A DNA stretch of 64,000 nucleotides from Altererythrobacter sp. (GTDB taxonomy: Bacteria > Pseudomonadota > Alphaproteobacteria > Sphingomonadales > Sphingomonadaceae): contig JAEULJ010000007.1 of assembly GCA_016793865.1 (NCBI GenBank), positions 1 to 64,000 on the forward strand. The letters are read 5' to 3'. The notes under the pieces were generated by a model. It was given only the letters and a program-made list of their open reading frames with translations. It did not search any database and was not told the origin of the DNA. Below, one piece after another: positions 1 through 9,357 of the stretch (within the stretch, counting starts at the first letter, position 1; the number at the start of each line of letters is the position of its first letter). A program made the position numbers and the translations under genes.

Positions 1-1
1 C

Positions 2-124
2 AACCGCGTCTTCACATCCTACGACAACATCGTCGACCATTGCTGCGAGGCCTGGAACAGGCTCATCGATCAGCCATGGCACATCATGACCATCGGACGT
101 CGCAAATGGGCGCGTGGGTCATGA
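2..124 (+). mobile_element. IS630-family transposase, C-terminal end (cut by window edge)
   Basis: The reading frame is open from base 2 and ends at TGA 122-124. It reads NRVFTSYDNIVDHCCEAW, then NRLIDQPWHIMTIGRRKWA and a short tail. This resembles the C-terminus of IS630/Tc1-type DDE transposases, where a YDDIVDHCCFAWN-like stretch precedes DQPWRIMSIG. Only about 40 residues are visible, so the catalytic part lies outside the window. The insertion sequence end should lie shortly after the stop codon, around 130-150, because an ardC reading frame on the other strand stops exactly there. IS630 elements insert at TA, and TA-rich sequence (tataatatcc) is present at 141-150. The family call rests on the C-terminal motif only. 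Confidence 0.7.
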
Positions 125-727
125 TTAATGCAGGTTGGTATAATATCCGTGGGCATCGTGGAAAGCCGCGAAGGGCGGTAGCTGGATTCGGTCGGCTGAC
201 GGTATATAATATGCTTTGTCGCCGCCGTGGTTCACGGTCGCGGGGATGCTGGCAAAGAACGCCTCGGCGGCTTCGATGCGCTCCGCCTCCGGCGCGGGTT
301 CCGGCACGATATGGAACCGCTCGGGCAATCCGTCGATCTGCGCGACGTTGAACACGGTGTAGCATTTCAGGAAACGGAACGCCTGTTCCCGGTCCTCGCC
401 GCTGGCTTCATCGCGGACGGTCTTGCTGCTGTCGCCGTAATAGACCACGGTTGCGCCATGCTCGCCCTTGCGCACCTGCGCGCCCAAGGCTTGCGCCTGT
501 TTGTAGGTCATCCATGACGGGCTGACAAAGCCGGATGCCTGCGCCTCGATCCACAATAGCAGCACATTGATCCCGCGATAAGGCTGGCCGGTGGCGCGCA
601 AGGGGCGGGTCTGCCCCGATGCGGCCATGTCGCCGCCGCTCCACGGTTTTAGCCACGGGCGGGTGCCCTGCTCAAGCTCGGCCAGAATACGGTCGGTGAT
701 GCGGCTGTGGGGGTCTTGCTTGGTCAT
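125..727 (-). pseudogene. ardC: ArdC-type antirestriction protein, 3' end truncated by IS630
   Basis: From ATG 727 this encodes an ArdC N-terminal ssDNA-binding domain (ITDRILAELEQGTRPWLKPW, then GINVLLLW, then SWMTYKQAQALGAQVRKGE) followed by the beginning of the zincin metallopeptidase domain (IQLPPFAAFHDAHGYYTNLH). In intact ArdC proteins the sequence after HGYY continues into the HExxH zinc site. Here the frame stops at 125 and the remaining DNA belongs to the transposase on the opposite strand. About 200 residues remain of a protein that is usually around 300. ArdC proteins help incoming conjugative DNA survive host restriction, so this is typical cargo of an integrative conjugative element. 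An upstream in-frame extension to 865 is possible but has no family similarity. Confidence 0.8.
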
Positions 728-1146
728 CGTCCTTACTCCCTTCCAATCCGCGCAGCGGGTCATGCCGCGCATGACCCCTGCCGTCCCGGCGAGGGGCGGA
801 GAGAGTGGGGGCAAGGTCCGGTGCCGGGGGTGGTGCGGGCGCAGCGCAGTGAGCCACGGCCCCAAAGCGGCACCTTGCAGGGAGAGAGAGGCAGAGCCTC
901 TTTCTTTCTCGAAACAGGGAAAGGTCGCGGCGCTGGCGGCGCTCAGTGCCGGGCGGGCTTGCCCGCCCTATCCCGCGTCAGGGATGGCAACCGGCATGGG
1001 CGGAAACGGCATGGCCGGTTCCGTTGCGCCAGCGATACAGCCCGGCCCGAAGGGGACGCCCAAAAAGCTGTCGAGTAAGAAACAAGGTCTATTCACCGCA
1101 ACATATGCGGTGAATAAGGCGAACAATCGCCGCATCCCCCGCAAAG
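728..1146. other. 419-bp stretch without a convincing gene; two hairpins
   Basis: No reading frame here looks like a protein family. It holds two inverted repeats: gggcgggc/gcccgccc at 951-968 with a 2-nt loop, and attcaccgc/gcggtgaat at 1091-1115 with a 7-nt loop. The second lies about 30 nt past the end of the leftward DUF499 gene and may end or stabilise the operon transcript. The ardC promoter is expected just upstream of 727. A 62-codon minus-strand frame (968-1156) overlaps the hairpins and is not supported. Confidence 0.5.
1091..1115 (-). terminator. Hairpin downstream of the DUF499 gene
   Basis: A perfect 9-bp stem attcaccgc/gcggtgaat with loop aacatat lies about 30 nt beyond the stop codon of the last gene of the leftward operon. 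There is no clear U-tract on the minus strand, so it is terminator-like or an RNA-stabilising structure rather than a classical intrinsic terminator. Confidence 0.35.
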
Positions 1147-3981
1147 CTACTCCCAATCTGCGGATTTCAAGCCAAGGCTGCGTGCGTTTTCCGAAACCGC
1201 GCGTTTCAGGCTCTCGTTTGCTCCGTCCGGGAACTCGGCTGATATTTCGACTACCAGCCGAACGGCCGCATTGGGGTCGGACGTAAGCACGGACACAATC
1301 TCTTCGGCGATCTGGACGAGGCGCATTTTTGCGGTCGCGGGCGGCACTTCCGCCGATCCGAAGAAGGCTTTCGGTTTTGCGCTGGCCGGTGATACTGGAG
1401 CCAAAATCGGCCCATCCTCCGGACCTGCTTCGTCGGACGGGAAGAAAGTGCCCTTTGCCTCCGCCACCCTGCCCGGTGTCACCGGGGCTTCTGGGGCAGG
1501 AGTTGCTTCCGGTCGATTTGCCTCTTCGTAAGACTTGGCCGCCTGAGGCTCGATCAAAAGCAACGTGTCGTCGAAGACAACATCGCCGCCGCCAAGCGAA
1601 AAGCCCTCAAACTTACCATCCGCCTCGCCATAGGCCGTGCCAAAGAAATCCTCGCTGGCCGCGCCTGTGCGGATCGCCTGAGCGAGAACGTCCCGCGACT
1701 TCAGACGCGGCATATAGAGATAGCGTAGGGTATCCTCGAAGAATCCAGCCGCGTTGGCCGCGACCTGGCCATCTTTCCAATAAAGCTCCCGGAGCTTCGT
1801 TCGCAGATGAATGGGCGACCATGTGGTGATGACAAGTTCGTTATCGGCGCAAACCCGCTCGATCTCACCGCCAACCGATCCGTCGGTCGTATTCAAGGCA
1901 AACGCCTCCACGCCCGGCTTCGGATCGGTTGGTGTATCCTGCATTGGGCAGAGTAGCCACTTGTAGCATTCGCGAACGACACGCGGCAGGGCGTCCTCGG
2001 CGCTTTTAAGTTCCTTCTCGGCCTGATTTTTCTGCAAGAGGTCGATGTTGAGGCGGCCTTCCTTCACGTCATCGACAATCGACCCCCAAGCGAGCGCGAC
2101 ACGCGCCGCATCGCCAAGGCGGGACAATGCCCCGTGGTCGGCGGCAAGGAAGAGCAACCGATTGCTGCGATAACGCGGCTTCGCGCCATTCTTGCCGATA
2201 CCTTCCAGCACTGCTTCAACGGCCGGGCGGCTTTCCTCTCGGGCATACCATCTGTCGGGCGGCAGGACGATCAGACGCAAGGCGGTGTCGTCTGGCACGT
2301 CGCCATGTGGTGTGAAGATATGCACGCCGTCGAAAGACGCGGCATTGCCCACCGCCTTCTTCAATGCCTCGGCGATCTTTCCCCGCACTTCCGTCCGGTC
2401 ATCGAAACGGCGCTTGCGGTCTTCCATTTCCCGTCGAAGATTGGCGCGGGTATCGAACCAGAAGCGGGTGGTGTCCTGCCCCTTTTCGCCGGAAGCATTG
2501 AGATAGTGGAGCCGGTCGGCAAGGCGGCCTAGCGCGTCGGAATAGACCGATGACGCCTGCCCCGGCTGCAAGCAACCGAGAACGATATGTGCGCGGTCAA
2601 GGCCACGGGCGGCGACCTTCGACGCAACCGAAGACGGCGCGCTGCCCAGAAAGATGGTGCGGGCGATGCGACGGGCTGCGCCCACCTGACCGAAACGCGG
2701 TTCCTTGTTTTCCAAGTCGGTCGTTTCGGCGCGGTCGCCGTCGATGTCGCGCTCGATCACCGCATCCCAGCCTGCGGGCAGGTAGTATGTCAGTTCATTG
2801 CGGGTGCTGCCGTCATAGAGCGGCACGCTGCCCGGCATGATAAGCAGGTCTTTGTTATCGTCTTTCCAAAGCCGGTAGATGACCTTCGCCATAAGCTTCA
2901 GGACGCCGCGCGTGCGCTGGAAGCCGTCGATGGTCGTCCAATCCTCATAGAGGCGGTCGAACACTTCCGGGTGGATCGGATAGGCGTGCAACAGGCGTTC
3001 GTAATACCGCCGTTCCTGCGTATCGGCGGGAAGCCTCACGCCCTCGGCGATATAGGCGTCGGCGAAAGCGCGGCATACGGCTTCGCGCGTCTTCTCGTCG
3101 TGCACCGGCTCAAAGAGGCGGCGGCGGACGATCTCGAAGGCTTCCTCGGTCGCCACGGGTTTCCAAAGCGCCTGCACGCGCCCGAAGGTTTTTTCGAGAG
3201 CGCGCAGCGCGGCAACGCCGCGCTGGCTGCCCGCTTCGAGGTCGGACTCCGGCAATGACGCGAGCACGATGGCGCGGGGCACCAGCTTTACCGCTTCGGT
3301 GAGCGCCTGCACGAAAGAGAGGTTGGAATCGTAGCTTCCGCCGCTGATCGCCTGCGATTCCGGGAATTGCCGGATATAGGCCACCAGTTCGTCGATCAGG
3401 ACGACGCATGGGGCATGACGTTCCAGAAGTTCGCTCAGCACGTCCTTGCCGGGCGACGTGCCGGTGGCGTCGGCCTCGGCGACAAGTGCGAAGGCCTCCG
3501 CGCCGCCAAGCTGCCAAGCCATCTCGCCCCAAAGAGTCTTGATGGCCTGACTACCGCGCTGCCACGGCTGGCCGGGCGCATGGGCAGTGCCATCCAGCAC
3601 CGCGATGCGGGCCTGCGGCACGTCCATCAATCCTGCGCGATCAACAAGCGCCGGGATACCCGCAAGTTCGGCCAGCGGGCATTTGCGGGTGGCGAGGTGG
3701 TAAACGGCAAGCATGGTGTGGGTTTTGCCGCCGCCAAAGGCGGTTTGAAGCTGCACCACAGGTTCGCCGCCACGGCCCGCGAGCCGTTGCGCTACCTGCG
3801 TCAAGAGCAGACCCATGCCCTCGGTAATAAAGGTCCGGTCGAAGAACGCGCCTGCATCCTGATACTCGCGGCTGGCCTTGCCGGTGCTGACCGCCGTGAT
3901 GTCGGCCGCGAACTCCGATTGCTGGAACGTGCCTTCCAACACGTCCTGATGGGGAACAGCCACTTCCCGCCAAGGTTTCAT
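1147..3981 (-). CDS. DUF499 family P-loop ATPase (BrxC/PglY-like)
   Basis: A 944-residue AAA+-type ATPase with the DUF499 (COG1483) N-terminus. Walker A is AFGGGKTHT at about residues 81-89 and Walker B is VVLIDEL at about 193-199. The C-terminal third holds a low-complexity stretch ([20 protein letters not shown]). ATG 3981 is preferred over the TTG at 3996 because GAGGGGGG lies 5 nt upstream of it. It starts 11 nt after the DUF1156 methylase stop and is the last gene of the operon. As I recall, DUF499 is the domain assigned to BrxC/PglY of BREX systems, where the ATPase works with an adenine methylase. At 944 residues it is shorter than typical BrxC (about 1200). The exact role in defence is inferred from the neighbours. 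Confidence 0.8.
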   Translation of the reverse strand: MKPWREVAVPHQDVLEGTFQQSEFAADITAVSTGKASREYQDAGAFFDRTFITEGMGLLLTQVAQRLAGRGGEPVVQLQTAFGGGKTHTMLAVYHLATRKCPLAELAGIPALVDRAGLMDVPQARIAVLDGTAHAPGQPWQRGSQAIKTLWGEMAWQLGGAEAFALVAEADATGTSPGKDVLSELLERHAPCVVLIDELVAYIRQFPESQAISGGSYDSNLSFVQALTEAVKLVPRAIVLASLPESDLEAGSQRGVAALRALEKTFGRVQALWKPVATEEAFEIVRRRLFEPVHDEKTREAVCRAFADAYIAEGVRLPADTQERRYYERLLHAYPIHPEVFDRLYEDWTTIDGFQRTRGVLKLMAKVIYRLWKDDNKDLLIMPGSVPLYDGSTRNELTYYLPAGWDAVIERDIDGDRAETTDLENKEPRFGQVGAARRIARTIFLGSAPSSVASKVAARGLDRAHIVLGCLQPGQASSVYSDALGRLADRLHYLNASGEKGQDTTRFWFDTRANLRREMEDRKRRFDDRTEVRGKIAEALKKAVGNAASFDGVHIFTPHGDVPDDTALRLIVLPPDRWYAREESRPAVEAVLEGIGKNGAKPRYRSNRLLFLAADHGALSRLGDAARVALAWGSIVDDVKEGRLNIDLLQKNQAEKELKSAEDALPRVVRECYKWLLCPMQDTPTDPKPGVEAFALNTTDGSVGGEIERVCADNELVITTWSPIHLRTKLRELYWKDGQVAANAAGFFEDTLRYLYMPRLKSRDVLAQAIRTGAASEDFFGTAYGEADGKFEGFSLGGGDVVFDDTLLLIEPQAAKSYEEANRPEATPAPEAPVTPGRVAEAKGTFFPSDEAGPEDGPILAPVSPASAKPKAFFGSAEVPPATAKMRLVQIAEEIVSVLTSDPNAAVRLVVEISAEFPDGANESLKRAVSENARSLGLKSADWE

Positions 3982-3992
3982 CGGTTCCCCCC

Positions 3993-6884
3993 TCAATTGA
4001 ACAGGTCGCTCTGGACTGCCTTGGGAGCCGCAGACGCGGCAGCCTCAATGGCGCTCCAGCTTGTTATGATCTCATTATAGGCGCGGGCGTCCTCGGCCCA
4101 GCCCGCCCGTTCGCAAAGCGTGTAGAGGCGATACGCAAGTTGGCGCGTCGGCTCGGCCTTTGCCGCCACGGCCGCGAGCACCTTGCCTGCGCCACTTTCG
4201 CCTTCCGCTCGGAAGATGCGAACGATCTGGTGCAGGGCTTCCCACACCGGAAGCCGATTATCGTCGGCGGGATTCCAGTCATCGGCATATTCAGCCCATT
4301 TCAGCAGCCGGACGATGCCACCAGATGCAAAAAGGACACCTGCTTGCTTCACGCCATCGACGCTTGTGCCCTTGGCGCGGGCCAATGTATCGGCATCGCC
4401 GAAACGGCCTTCGCTCCAGCCATGTTGTTCGAACCAGTGCAGACAGAATTGCGTATCATGGTCAAAATCATCTTCAGCGAGGAAGCGGTTAATCAGGCTA
4501 TTGGCTGTATGCATGCTCATCGGAGTGCCATCCGCCTCCAGCACAGAGGCATATTTTGAAAACACTGCCATACCGGGGCCGATGATGGCTTGGGACAGGT
4601 CCACCGGCGCGACGGGAGATCGCTCCCCTTCCGAAGCCCGCGTCATTTCGTCCAGTGCTTCAGGAAGCACCTGATTCAATTCGCGCAGGAAGGCCCGGCG
4701 CGAAATGGATTCCGCTTTCGGCGAGCGGGGACGGCAAACGAGCACGATGCTCGAAGCCAGAGAATTGGTGCCTGTTTTGAGGCCCTGATCCCGCTCCGTT
4801 CGCATCGGCCAAGTTCCGCCGATGGAAAACCCGGCTTCTAGAACGGCGCTGAGGAATGTCACCCAGCCAGTGCTGCTCGTGCCACCATCGTTAGACTCGG
4901 ATTGCTTGTAAGCATAATAAATCGTCACCGGATAAGCTGGGTGAGACTGTTCGGCGACGCGGTGCATGGCTTCGGTCATGCCACTCAGGAAGAATGTCTC
5001 GGCTTCTTCCTTCCCGCCATGCCGGTATGGCGTCGCGACCAACTCATCGGCCTTGGGAACGCCGATGGTGCTGAAAATGTCAGGGTAAATATCGCGAACA
5101 GATTTACGTAGCCAGACATAGAAGTAGTCGGATAGATCAGCATAGCCAATATTGTCATAATAAGGGGGATCGGTAGAAACCACTTTGTCTTGGCTGACAT
5201 TTTGTTTCTGAGCGATTTCCTGCGATGCGGAGCCAGCGGCGTTCGCCGGAAGGGCGCGCGCAATGACATTCTCGATCCATGCAAGCGCGCCGGTCCAGTT
5301 TCCGGTCGAGGATGAGAAGGGATTGGCTTCTGCGAAATCCCACACCATCGGAAGAGCGTTTCTGCCGAAGGTCTGGACGATAAATTCTCCACCCCAAGGC
5401 GTCAGCGAGGACCAATAGTTCGCGCTACGCCCCACACCGAGAGATAGATAGACGGACACCGCCTCGGCATAAGCATCGGCAGCTTTGCCGCCTGAATTGA
5501 GGCCATTGCCATCGCTGACCATGCCAGCCGCTATCGCATCCTCGCGAACCTTCTGTCTTACCTCGGTAGCAAGATCGCTAAACGTGGAAAGCGCGGCGAG
5601 CTGGCGTTGTGTGAAAAGGTCGCCGAAGGACGCCATGCCATAGTTGGGGGTCTTAAAGTCCCTTGGATTATCAGGGAGTAGATTATCTGGTTTCCAGCCA
5701 GGTGCCGCGTAAGCTGCTGCTACCTGATATGATTCCCGTGGAGAGAGATAAACTCGACCGCGCGGACCTTCGACGATCACCGCCAATAGTCGCGTTCCCA
5801 TGCGCCCGGCTTTACCTTCGGATCGGATGTGGTTGTAGTCAACCGGAACACCGGACATGAGACAACGGAAAGCGGCACGTTTTCCTGCCGTGGTGCCAGC
5901 TTTTGCTGCTGATGGTGGGGTTCCGACCTTCACAACAAATTGGTAGCTATCTCCGTCAAGAACAGGCTCCACGTAGGCTTGTTTCCCTGCTTTGCTGGAA
6001 AGGACAAAGGTAGAAGCCAACGGCACATCAACATGCCTAAATGCCGGGTTTGGGCTTTTGACCGTGCGAGTCCAAATCCACGCAATCACAGTCAGCTTCT
6101 GCCCAACGAGAGGCTGAAGATCGTCCCGCTGCTTGGCCATCTCTTCCGTTATTTCAATGGGCGGATAGAGATTGCCAATCCGTTTGAGCGCCTGTTCCCG
6201 CACCCACTGCCCATAGTAACGCACATCTTCAGCGAGGCCCTGCGCGGCTTTCCATTGCGCGCTCCAAGCGGCCTGATTCTCGCGTGCTTCGGGGTTAATC
6301 GGAGGCCGATTAGCAAATTTAGGCGGAATCTCGATCATCGCCTTGTTTATTAGGACGGCAACCGGATTCAGGTCGGTCGCATAGCTTTCTAGCCCAAGTC
6401 GCTGCGCTTCCAGCGGCAAAGCGCCGCCCCCCCCGAAGGGGTCATGGAATGCGGGAAGCTTCTCAGGATCGAACAATTCTGCTGCCTGCGGATGGCCCTT
6501 ATTCAGTTCGCAGGTTTCCACCCAGGACTTGCGAATTTCCGCACGGGCCTTCGCAAGCACGTCTTCATTGGCGGTATTCTCCCATTTCACCAAATCCTCG
6601 ATGATGGAAAACAGCCGCTTGCGGCTGGCCGCCCAGCTTGCTTTGAGGTTGCCGGGCGGAATCTCTCCGGGATGCTCAAGTTCCCATTTCCATGACGGAT
6701 CGTTGACCATTTGGGCGAAAATAACGGCACGCGCGGCAGCCAGCGGGCGACGCGCCCACCAGAGATGCAACGTGCTCGGGTGGCCGTGCCGGATTGACTT
6801 CTCACGGGCGGCAGCCACGTTGATTGCGTCAAGAGGAAGCGCAACCTCGATGAGTTTGCGGGGGGAGATGATGTCAGGCTTCAA
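3993..6884 (-). CDS. DUF1156 adenine-specific DNA methyltransferase (PglX1-like)
   Basis: A 963-residue protein beginning like the DUF1156 family ([13 protein letters not shown], then [20 protein letters not shown]). The SAM-binding motif HDPFGGGG is at residues 147-154 and the amino-methyltransferase catalytic motif TDPPYYDN at 571-578, so it should methylate adenine N6 in DNA. COG1743 members carry a Zn-ribbon between these motifs. Here the first pair of cysteines is lost (SPNPAF at about 277-282) and only one cysteine of the second pair remains (RCLMSG at about 340-345). The start is TTG 6884, overlapping the ASCH gene by 11 nt, with GAAGG about 10 nt upstream. In BREX type 3 the methylase is, to my recollection, of this DUF1156 type; the remaining BREX genes are absent. 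Confidence 0.85.
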   Translation of the reverse strand: MKPDIISPRKLIEVALPLDAINVAAAREKSIRHGHPSTLHLWWARRPLAAARAVIFAQMVNDPSWKWELEHPGEIPPGNLKASWAASRKRLFSIIEDLVKWENTANEDVLAKARAEIRKSWVETCELNKGHPQAAELFDPEKLPAFHDPFGGGGALPLEAQRLGLESYATDLNPVAVLINKAMIEIPPKFANRPPINPEARENQAAWSAQWKAAQGLAEDVRYYGQWVREQALKRIGNLYPPIEITEEMAKQRDDLQPLVGQKLTVIAWIWTRTVKSPNPAFRHVDVPLASTFVLSSKAGKQAYVEPVLDGDSYQFVVKVGTPPSAAKAGTTAGKRAAFRCLMSGVPVDYNHIRSEGKAGRMGTRLLAVIVEGPRGRVYLSPRESYQVAAAYAAPGWKPDNLLPDNPRDFKTPNYGMASFGDLFTQRQLAALSTFSDLATEVRQKVREDAIAAGMVSDGNGLNSGGKAADAYAEAVSVYLSLGVGRSANYWSSLTPWGGEFIVQTFGRNALPMVWDFAEANPFSSSTGNWTGALAWIENVIARALPANAAGSASQEIAQKQNVSQDKVVSTDPPYYDNIGYADLSDYFYVWLRKSVRDIYPDIFSTIGVPKADELVATPYRHGGKEEAETFFLSGMTEAMHRVAEQSHPAYPVTIYYAYKQSESNDGGTSSTGWVTFLSAVLEAGFSIGGTWPMRTERDQGLKTGTNSLASSIVLVCRPRSPKAESISRRAFLRELNQVLPEALDEMTRASEGERSPVAPVDLSQAIIGPGMAVFSKYASVLEADGTPMSMHTANSLINRFLAEDDFDHDTQFCLHWFEQHGWSEGRFGDADTLARAKGTSVDGVKQAGVLFASGGIVRLLKWAEYADDWNPADDNRLPVWEALHQIVRIFRAEGESGAGKVLAAVAAKAEPTRQLAYRLYTLCERAGWAEDARAYNEIITSWSAIEAAASAAPKAVQSDLFN

Positions 6885-7386
6885 GGTTAAGCGCCTTCAA
6901 AGGTGAAGTGTTGTCAAATCCGCAGATTGAATCAATAGTCCGCTTTGCGAAGTCGGATAAGATTGTGAAGCTTTGTGGAGGGCTATACTTGATGCATTCG
7001 TTTATATTGCCTGTATGAGCAGGATTTTCAGCAATTTCAAATTTCCCTATCTCATAGAATCCTATAAAAGATTCCCCCGAAATATAATCCATAATCTCCT
7101 TTTGGGAGAGACCGATATTCTTTGAAAGATCCACTGCCTCATCGGCTTTCATAGTGCCAATGTCATTAATTCGTGCGCGACCGAAAATGGCACCTACCGG
7201 GCTTTTTATATGGGCATAAAGCCATTCAAAGGTTCGGTCCCTTGGAACCCGCTTACGAATTACAACGCTGAACTCAGATTTTCTGAACGGCTGAAGCCAT
7301 TTCGAGTCAAATGACACGATAATGGCGTTTGACCTTTGCTCCAAAGTCAACGCTTTCGCTTCAGGCATTTCCGAGTTCATTATCAT
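6874..7386 (-). CDS. ASCH/PUA-like domain protein
   Basis: A 170-residue protein with a stretch typical of ASCH domains: [17 protein letters not shown], followed by [13 protein letters not shown] (57-69) and a strand-like [13 protein letters not shown] domains share the PUA/EVE-like fold used to bind modified bases or RNA. The gene is clearly more AT-rich than its neighbours, which suggests separate acquisition. It is translationally coupled on both sides: its ATG overlaps the HNH gene stop as TAATG at 7386, and its end overlaps the methylase start by 11 nt. GGAAAGA just upstream is a plausible ribosome binding site. A role in sensing base modification within the operon is inference; an RNA-binding regulatory role is the alternative. 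Confidence 0.6.
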   Translation of the reverse strand: MIMNSEMPEAKALTLEQRSNAIIVSFDSKWLQPFRKSEFSVVIRKRVPRDRTFEWLYAHIKSPVGAIFGRARINDIGTMKADEAVDLSKNIGLSQKEIMDYISGESFIGFYEIGKFEIAENPAHTGNINECIKYSPPQSFTILSDFAKRTIDSICGFDNTSPLKALNLEA

Positions 7387-8048
7387 TATCTTTCCGTCAA
7401 GACGTGCCTAATGGCCGTATAGAAAGGAAACTCTTTCACATATTCGAGGCAATCCGCGAAATAAGCGCGAATTTCATCCGGGGTAAGTCCCGCACTGGCG
7501 GCTTCGTCCGCATCCCGAATGTAACCGGCGACTGCCGCCTGACGCATGTTCCTTAGGCGGCCCCATTGGGGATTGAGCGAAAAGACCCTCAAAGTCTCGA
7601 CTGCGCGATGCTCCCTGTTAGCAGGCAGCCCTTCGCGCACGGATATTGTTCCATCAGCACGAAACAAGAAATATTCGTCCGGGTCGTCGCCGCAAGGGTC
7701 AACGAGGTCGTCCGGGTTATATGCGCCAGCACCACGATCCTTGAAATGTCCGCATGAATCCGTCTGGTCACAGGACCAGAAGAGATTGCTCCAGTCGAAT
7801 GTCAGTGCCGGATAATCGCGCTTGCGCCGGAAGTGTTCTATATGCTGCCCAAGTTCGTCGATACCACCTTCGCAATAGGAGCAACGGCGACCTTGCATGA
7901 CTTCAAGACTAGCTCTGATGCCCGACTTGTCGGCCGGAGATACGTCATCCCATGTTTGGGCACCGTGATTGTAGTTTGCAAGGCAAGCGGGTGCCTGCAC
8001 GGCCGCGCGATCAAGCTGGCGCATATCAGGCCCCATCCGGCTTTTCAT
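7386..8048 (-). CDS. ptuB: HNH endonuclease of Septu type (PtuB-like, TIGR02646)
   Basis: A 220-residue HNH nuclease of the retron/Septu-associated family. It has a zinc-binding CSYC (56-59), the HNH core HIEHFRRK (69-76) and a second metal-binding part NLFWSCDQ with SCGHFKD (about 88-104). It lies directly downstream of an AAA ATPase, the arrangement of PtuA-PtuB, where the nuclease is held by an ATPase and cuts DNA or tRNA when phage infection is sensed. It overlaps the ATPase gene by 23 nt if ATG 8048 is used. ATG 8024, giving MRQLDRAAVQAPACL, leaves a 1-nt gap and fits the family N-terminus slightly better. It is flanked here by methylase and helicase genes, not by a stand-alone Septu locus. 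Confidence 0.75.
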   Translation of the reverse strand: MKSRMGPDMRQLDRAAVQAPACLANYNHGAQTWDDVSPADKSGIRASLEVMQGRRCSYCEGGIDELGQHIEHFRRKRDYPALTFDWSNLFWSCDQTDSCGHFKDRGAGAYNPDDLVDPCGDDPDEYFLFRADGTISVREGLPANREHRAVETLRVFSLNPQWGRLRNMRQAAVAGYIRDADEAASAGLTPDEIRAYFADCLEYVKEFPFYTAIRHVLTER

Positions 8049-9357
8049 GGCGGAGCCTGAATTGCTGAAACCGGATCAGCCGGTCGCAATCGACCATGAC
8101 CTGACTGGTCGCGCCGTAGTGGGCGATAAGTTCCGCGCGCAACGCGGTCGCCTCTGGCGTATCCGCCTTCCCGTCTTCTATCAGCGCCCGATAGGCGCTC
8201 AGGTTATCTGTTTCCTGAAGGCGTGGAACGGGGTCAACATCCATGACGGCGGCGAGAACGTCGGCGCTTTCGACGCCTCGGGTCTGGAAGGAAGGGATTT
8301 CGATCCGAGCCTCCTCGCCGTCGATGTGAAAAACCCGGATCGACGATTTATCGACCGTCGAAAGCACATGCGGGCTGTGGGTGCTGACGATGATCTGAAG
8401 GGCGGGAAACGCGCTTTGCAAGAGGCCAAGCACCTGCTGCTGCCAGCGGGGATGAAGGTGCATGTCCACTTCATCAACGATCAGCACGCCCGGCGTTTGG
8501 ACGGGAGCCTGATCGCTCAGTTGCGGATTGAGACTGACGCAGCGCCGGGCAACGTCCGCGACAAGCGCAAGCATGGTGCGCACGCCATCGCTCAGCATGA
8601 ACAGGGGCAAGCGCCCCTGCGTCGGATGCTGCGCTGTCAGCGTGTGGCCTTCACGATCCCAATCAAGGCCCGTCCAACCAGCGGGCTGAAGAACGGTGTC
8701 GGTAGCTTGCCGCACGCCCGCGATCATGGCGAGATTGGTGGACAGGCTTTCCCGGTAGGCAGGTGATGCCGTCTGCTCGATGCGATGCTCGAACCACGCC
8801 GAAATGCCCTTGAAGGTCGAAGAAGAGGTGATGCTATCGGCATAGCCCGCGACCCGCTCCTCGACATTGGTGACGGAGGAGCGGCGATATTCGGTCAGGC
8901 GGTGCTCGCTCCATAGGCGGCCGGTGCCGTAGTAGGCAATTAGGGGAAGAACGGCGCTGTCGGAGAGAAACTGGCGCGCGGCATCCGACATCGGAGCAAG
9001 GTGTTGCCAGCTAGGGCTAAGCCTCTTGGCGTAGGTTCTAACCGCGCTGCCCCACGTCACGGCACGGCCGCCAACAGTGGCTGTCGCCTGATATTCCGTG
9101 GGCAGGGAGGGCATCATCGCGTTCTGCTCGCCAGGGATCAGGCGGACATCGCCGCGCTCGATGCGCCGCACATTCTCGGAGGGATAGAGCGCGTTGACGA
9201 ACACTGACAGCGCCGCAGCGGCTGCGTCCAGCACGGCGGTTTTGCCACTACCGTTCTCCGCGACCAATACGGTCAGGCCGGGGTGGAAGGCGACTTCGCA
9301 TTGGGCAAAGCAGCGAAAATTGGTAAGGGCCAGTTTATCGAGGCGCAGCGCGGTCAT
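8026..9357 (-). CDS. ptuA: AAA family ATPase of Septu/OLD type (PtuA-like)
   Basis: A 443-residue SMC/OLD-like ATPase. The N-terminus [19 protein letters not shown] is typical of AAA_21/AAA_23 proteins. Walker A is ENGSGKT (34-40), the ABC-like signature LSDGVR (255-260), Walker B VLIVDEVD (291-298), followed by HLHPRW, and the switch histidine motif STHSPH (325-330). No TOPRIM nuclease domain follows, so this is not a full OLD nuclease. It fits the ATPase half of a Septu pair with the adjacent HNH gene. Its ATG overlaps the helicase gene stop by 4 nt (ATGA, 9354-9357), indicating one transcript. Target recognition cannot be inferred from sequence alone. Confidence 0.75.
   Translation of the reverse strand: MTALRLDKLALTNFRCFAQCEVAFHPGLTVLVAENGSGKTAVLDAAAAALSVFVNALYPSENVRRIERGDVRLIPGEQNAMMPSLPTEYQATATVGGRAVTWGSAVRTYAKRLSPSWQHLAPMSDAARQFLSDSAVLPLIAYYGTGRLWSEHRLTEYRRSSVTNVEERVAGYADSITSSSTFKGISAWFEHRIEQTASPAYRESLSTNLAMIAGVRQATDTVLQPAGWTGLDWDREGHTLTAQHPTQGRLPLFMLSDGVRTMLALVADVARRCVSLNPQLSDQAPVQTPGVLIVDEVDMHLHPRWQQQVLGLLQSAFPALQIIVSTHSPHVLSTVDKSSIRVFHIDGEEARIEIPSFQTRGVESADVLAAVMDVDPVPRLQETDNLSAYRALIEDGKADTPEATALRAELIAHYGATSQVMVDCDRLIRFQQFRLRHEKPDGA

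Noticed and set aside
968..1156. 62-codon minus-strand frame between the DUF499 gene and ardC
   Set aside because: Covers one hairpin fully and part of another and starts inside the end of the DUF499 gene; no supporting similarity.
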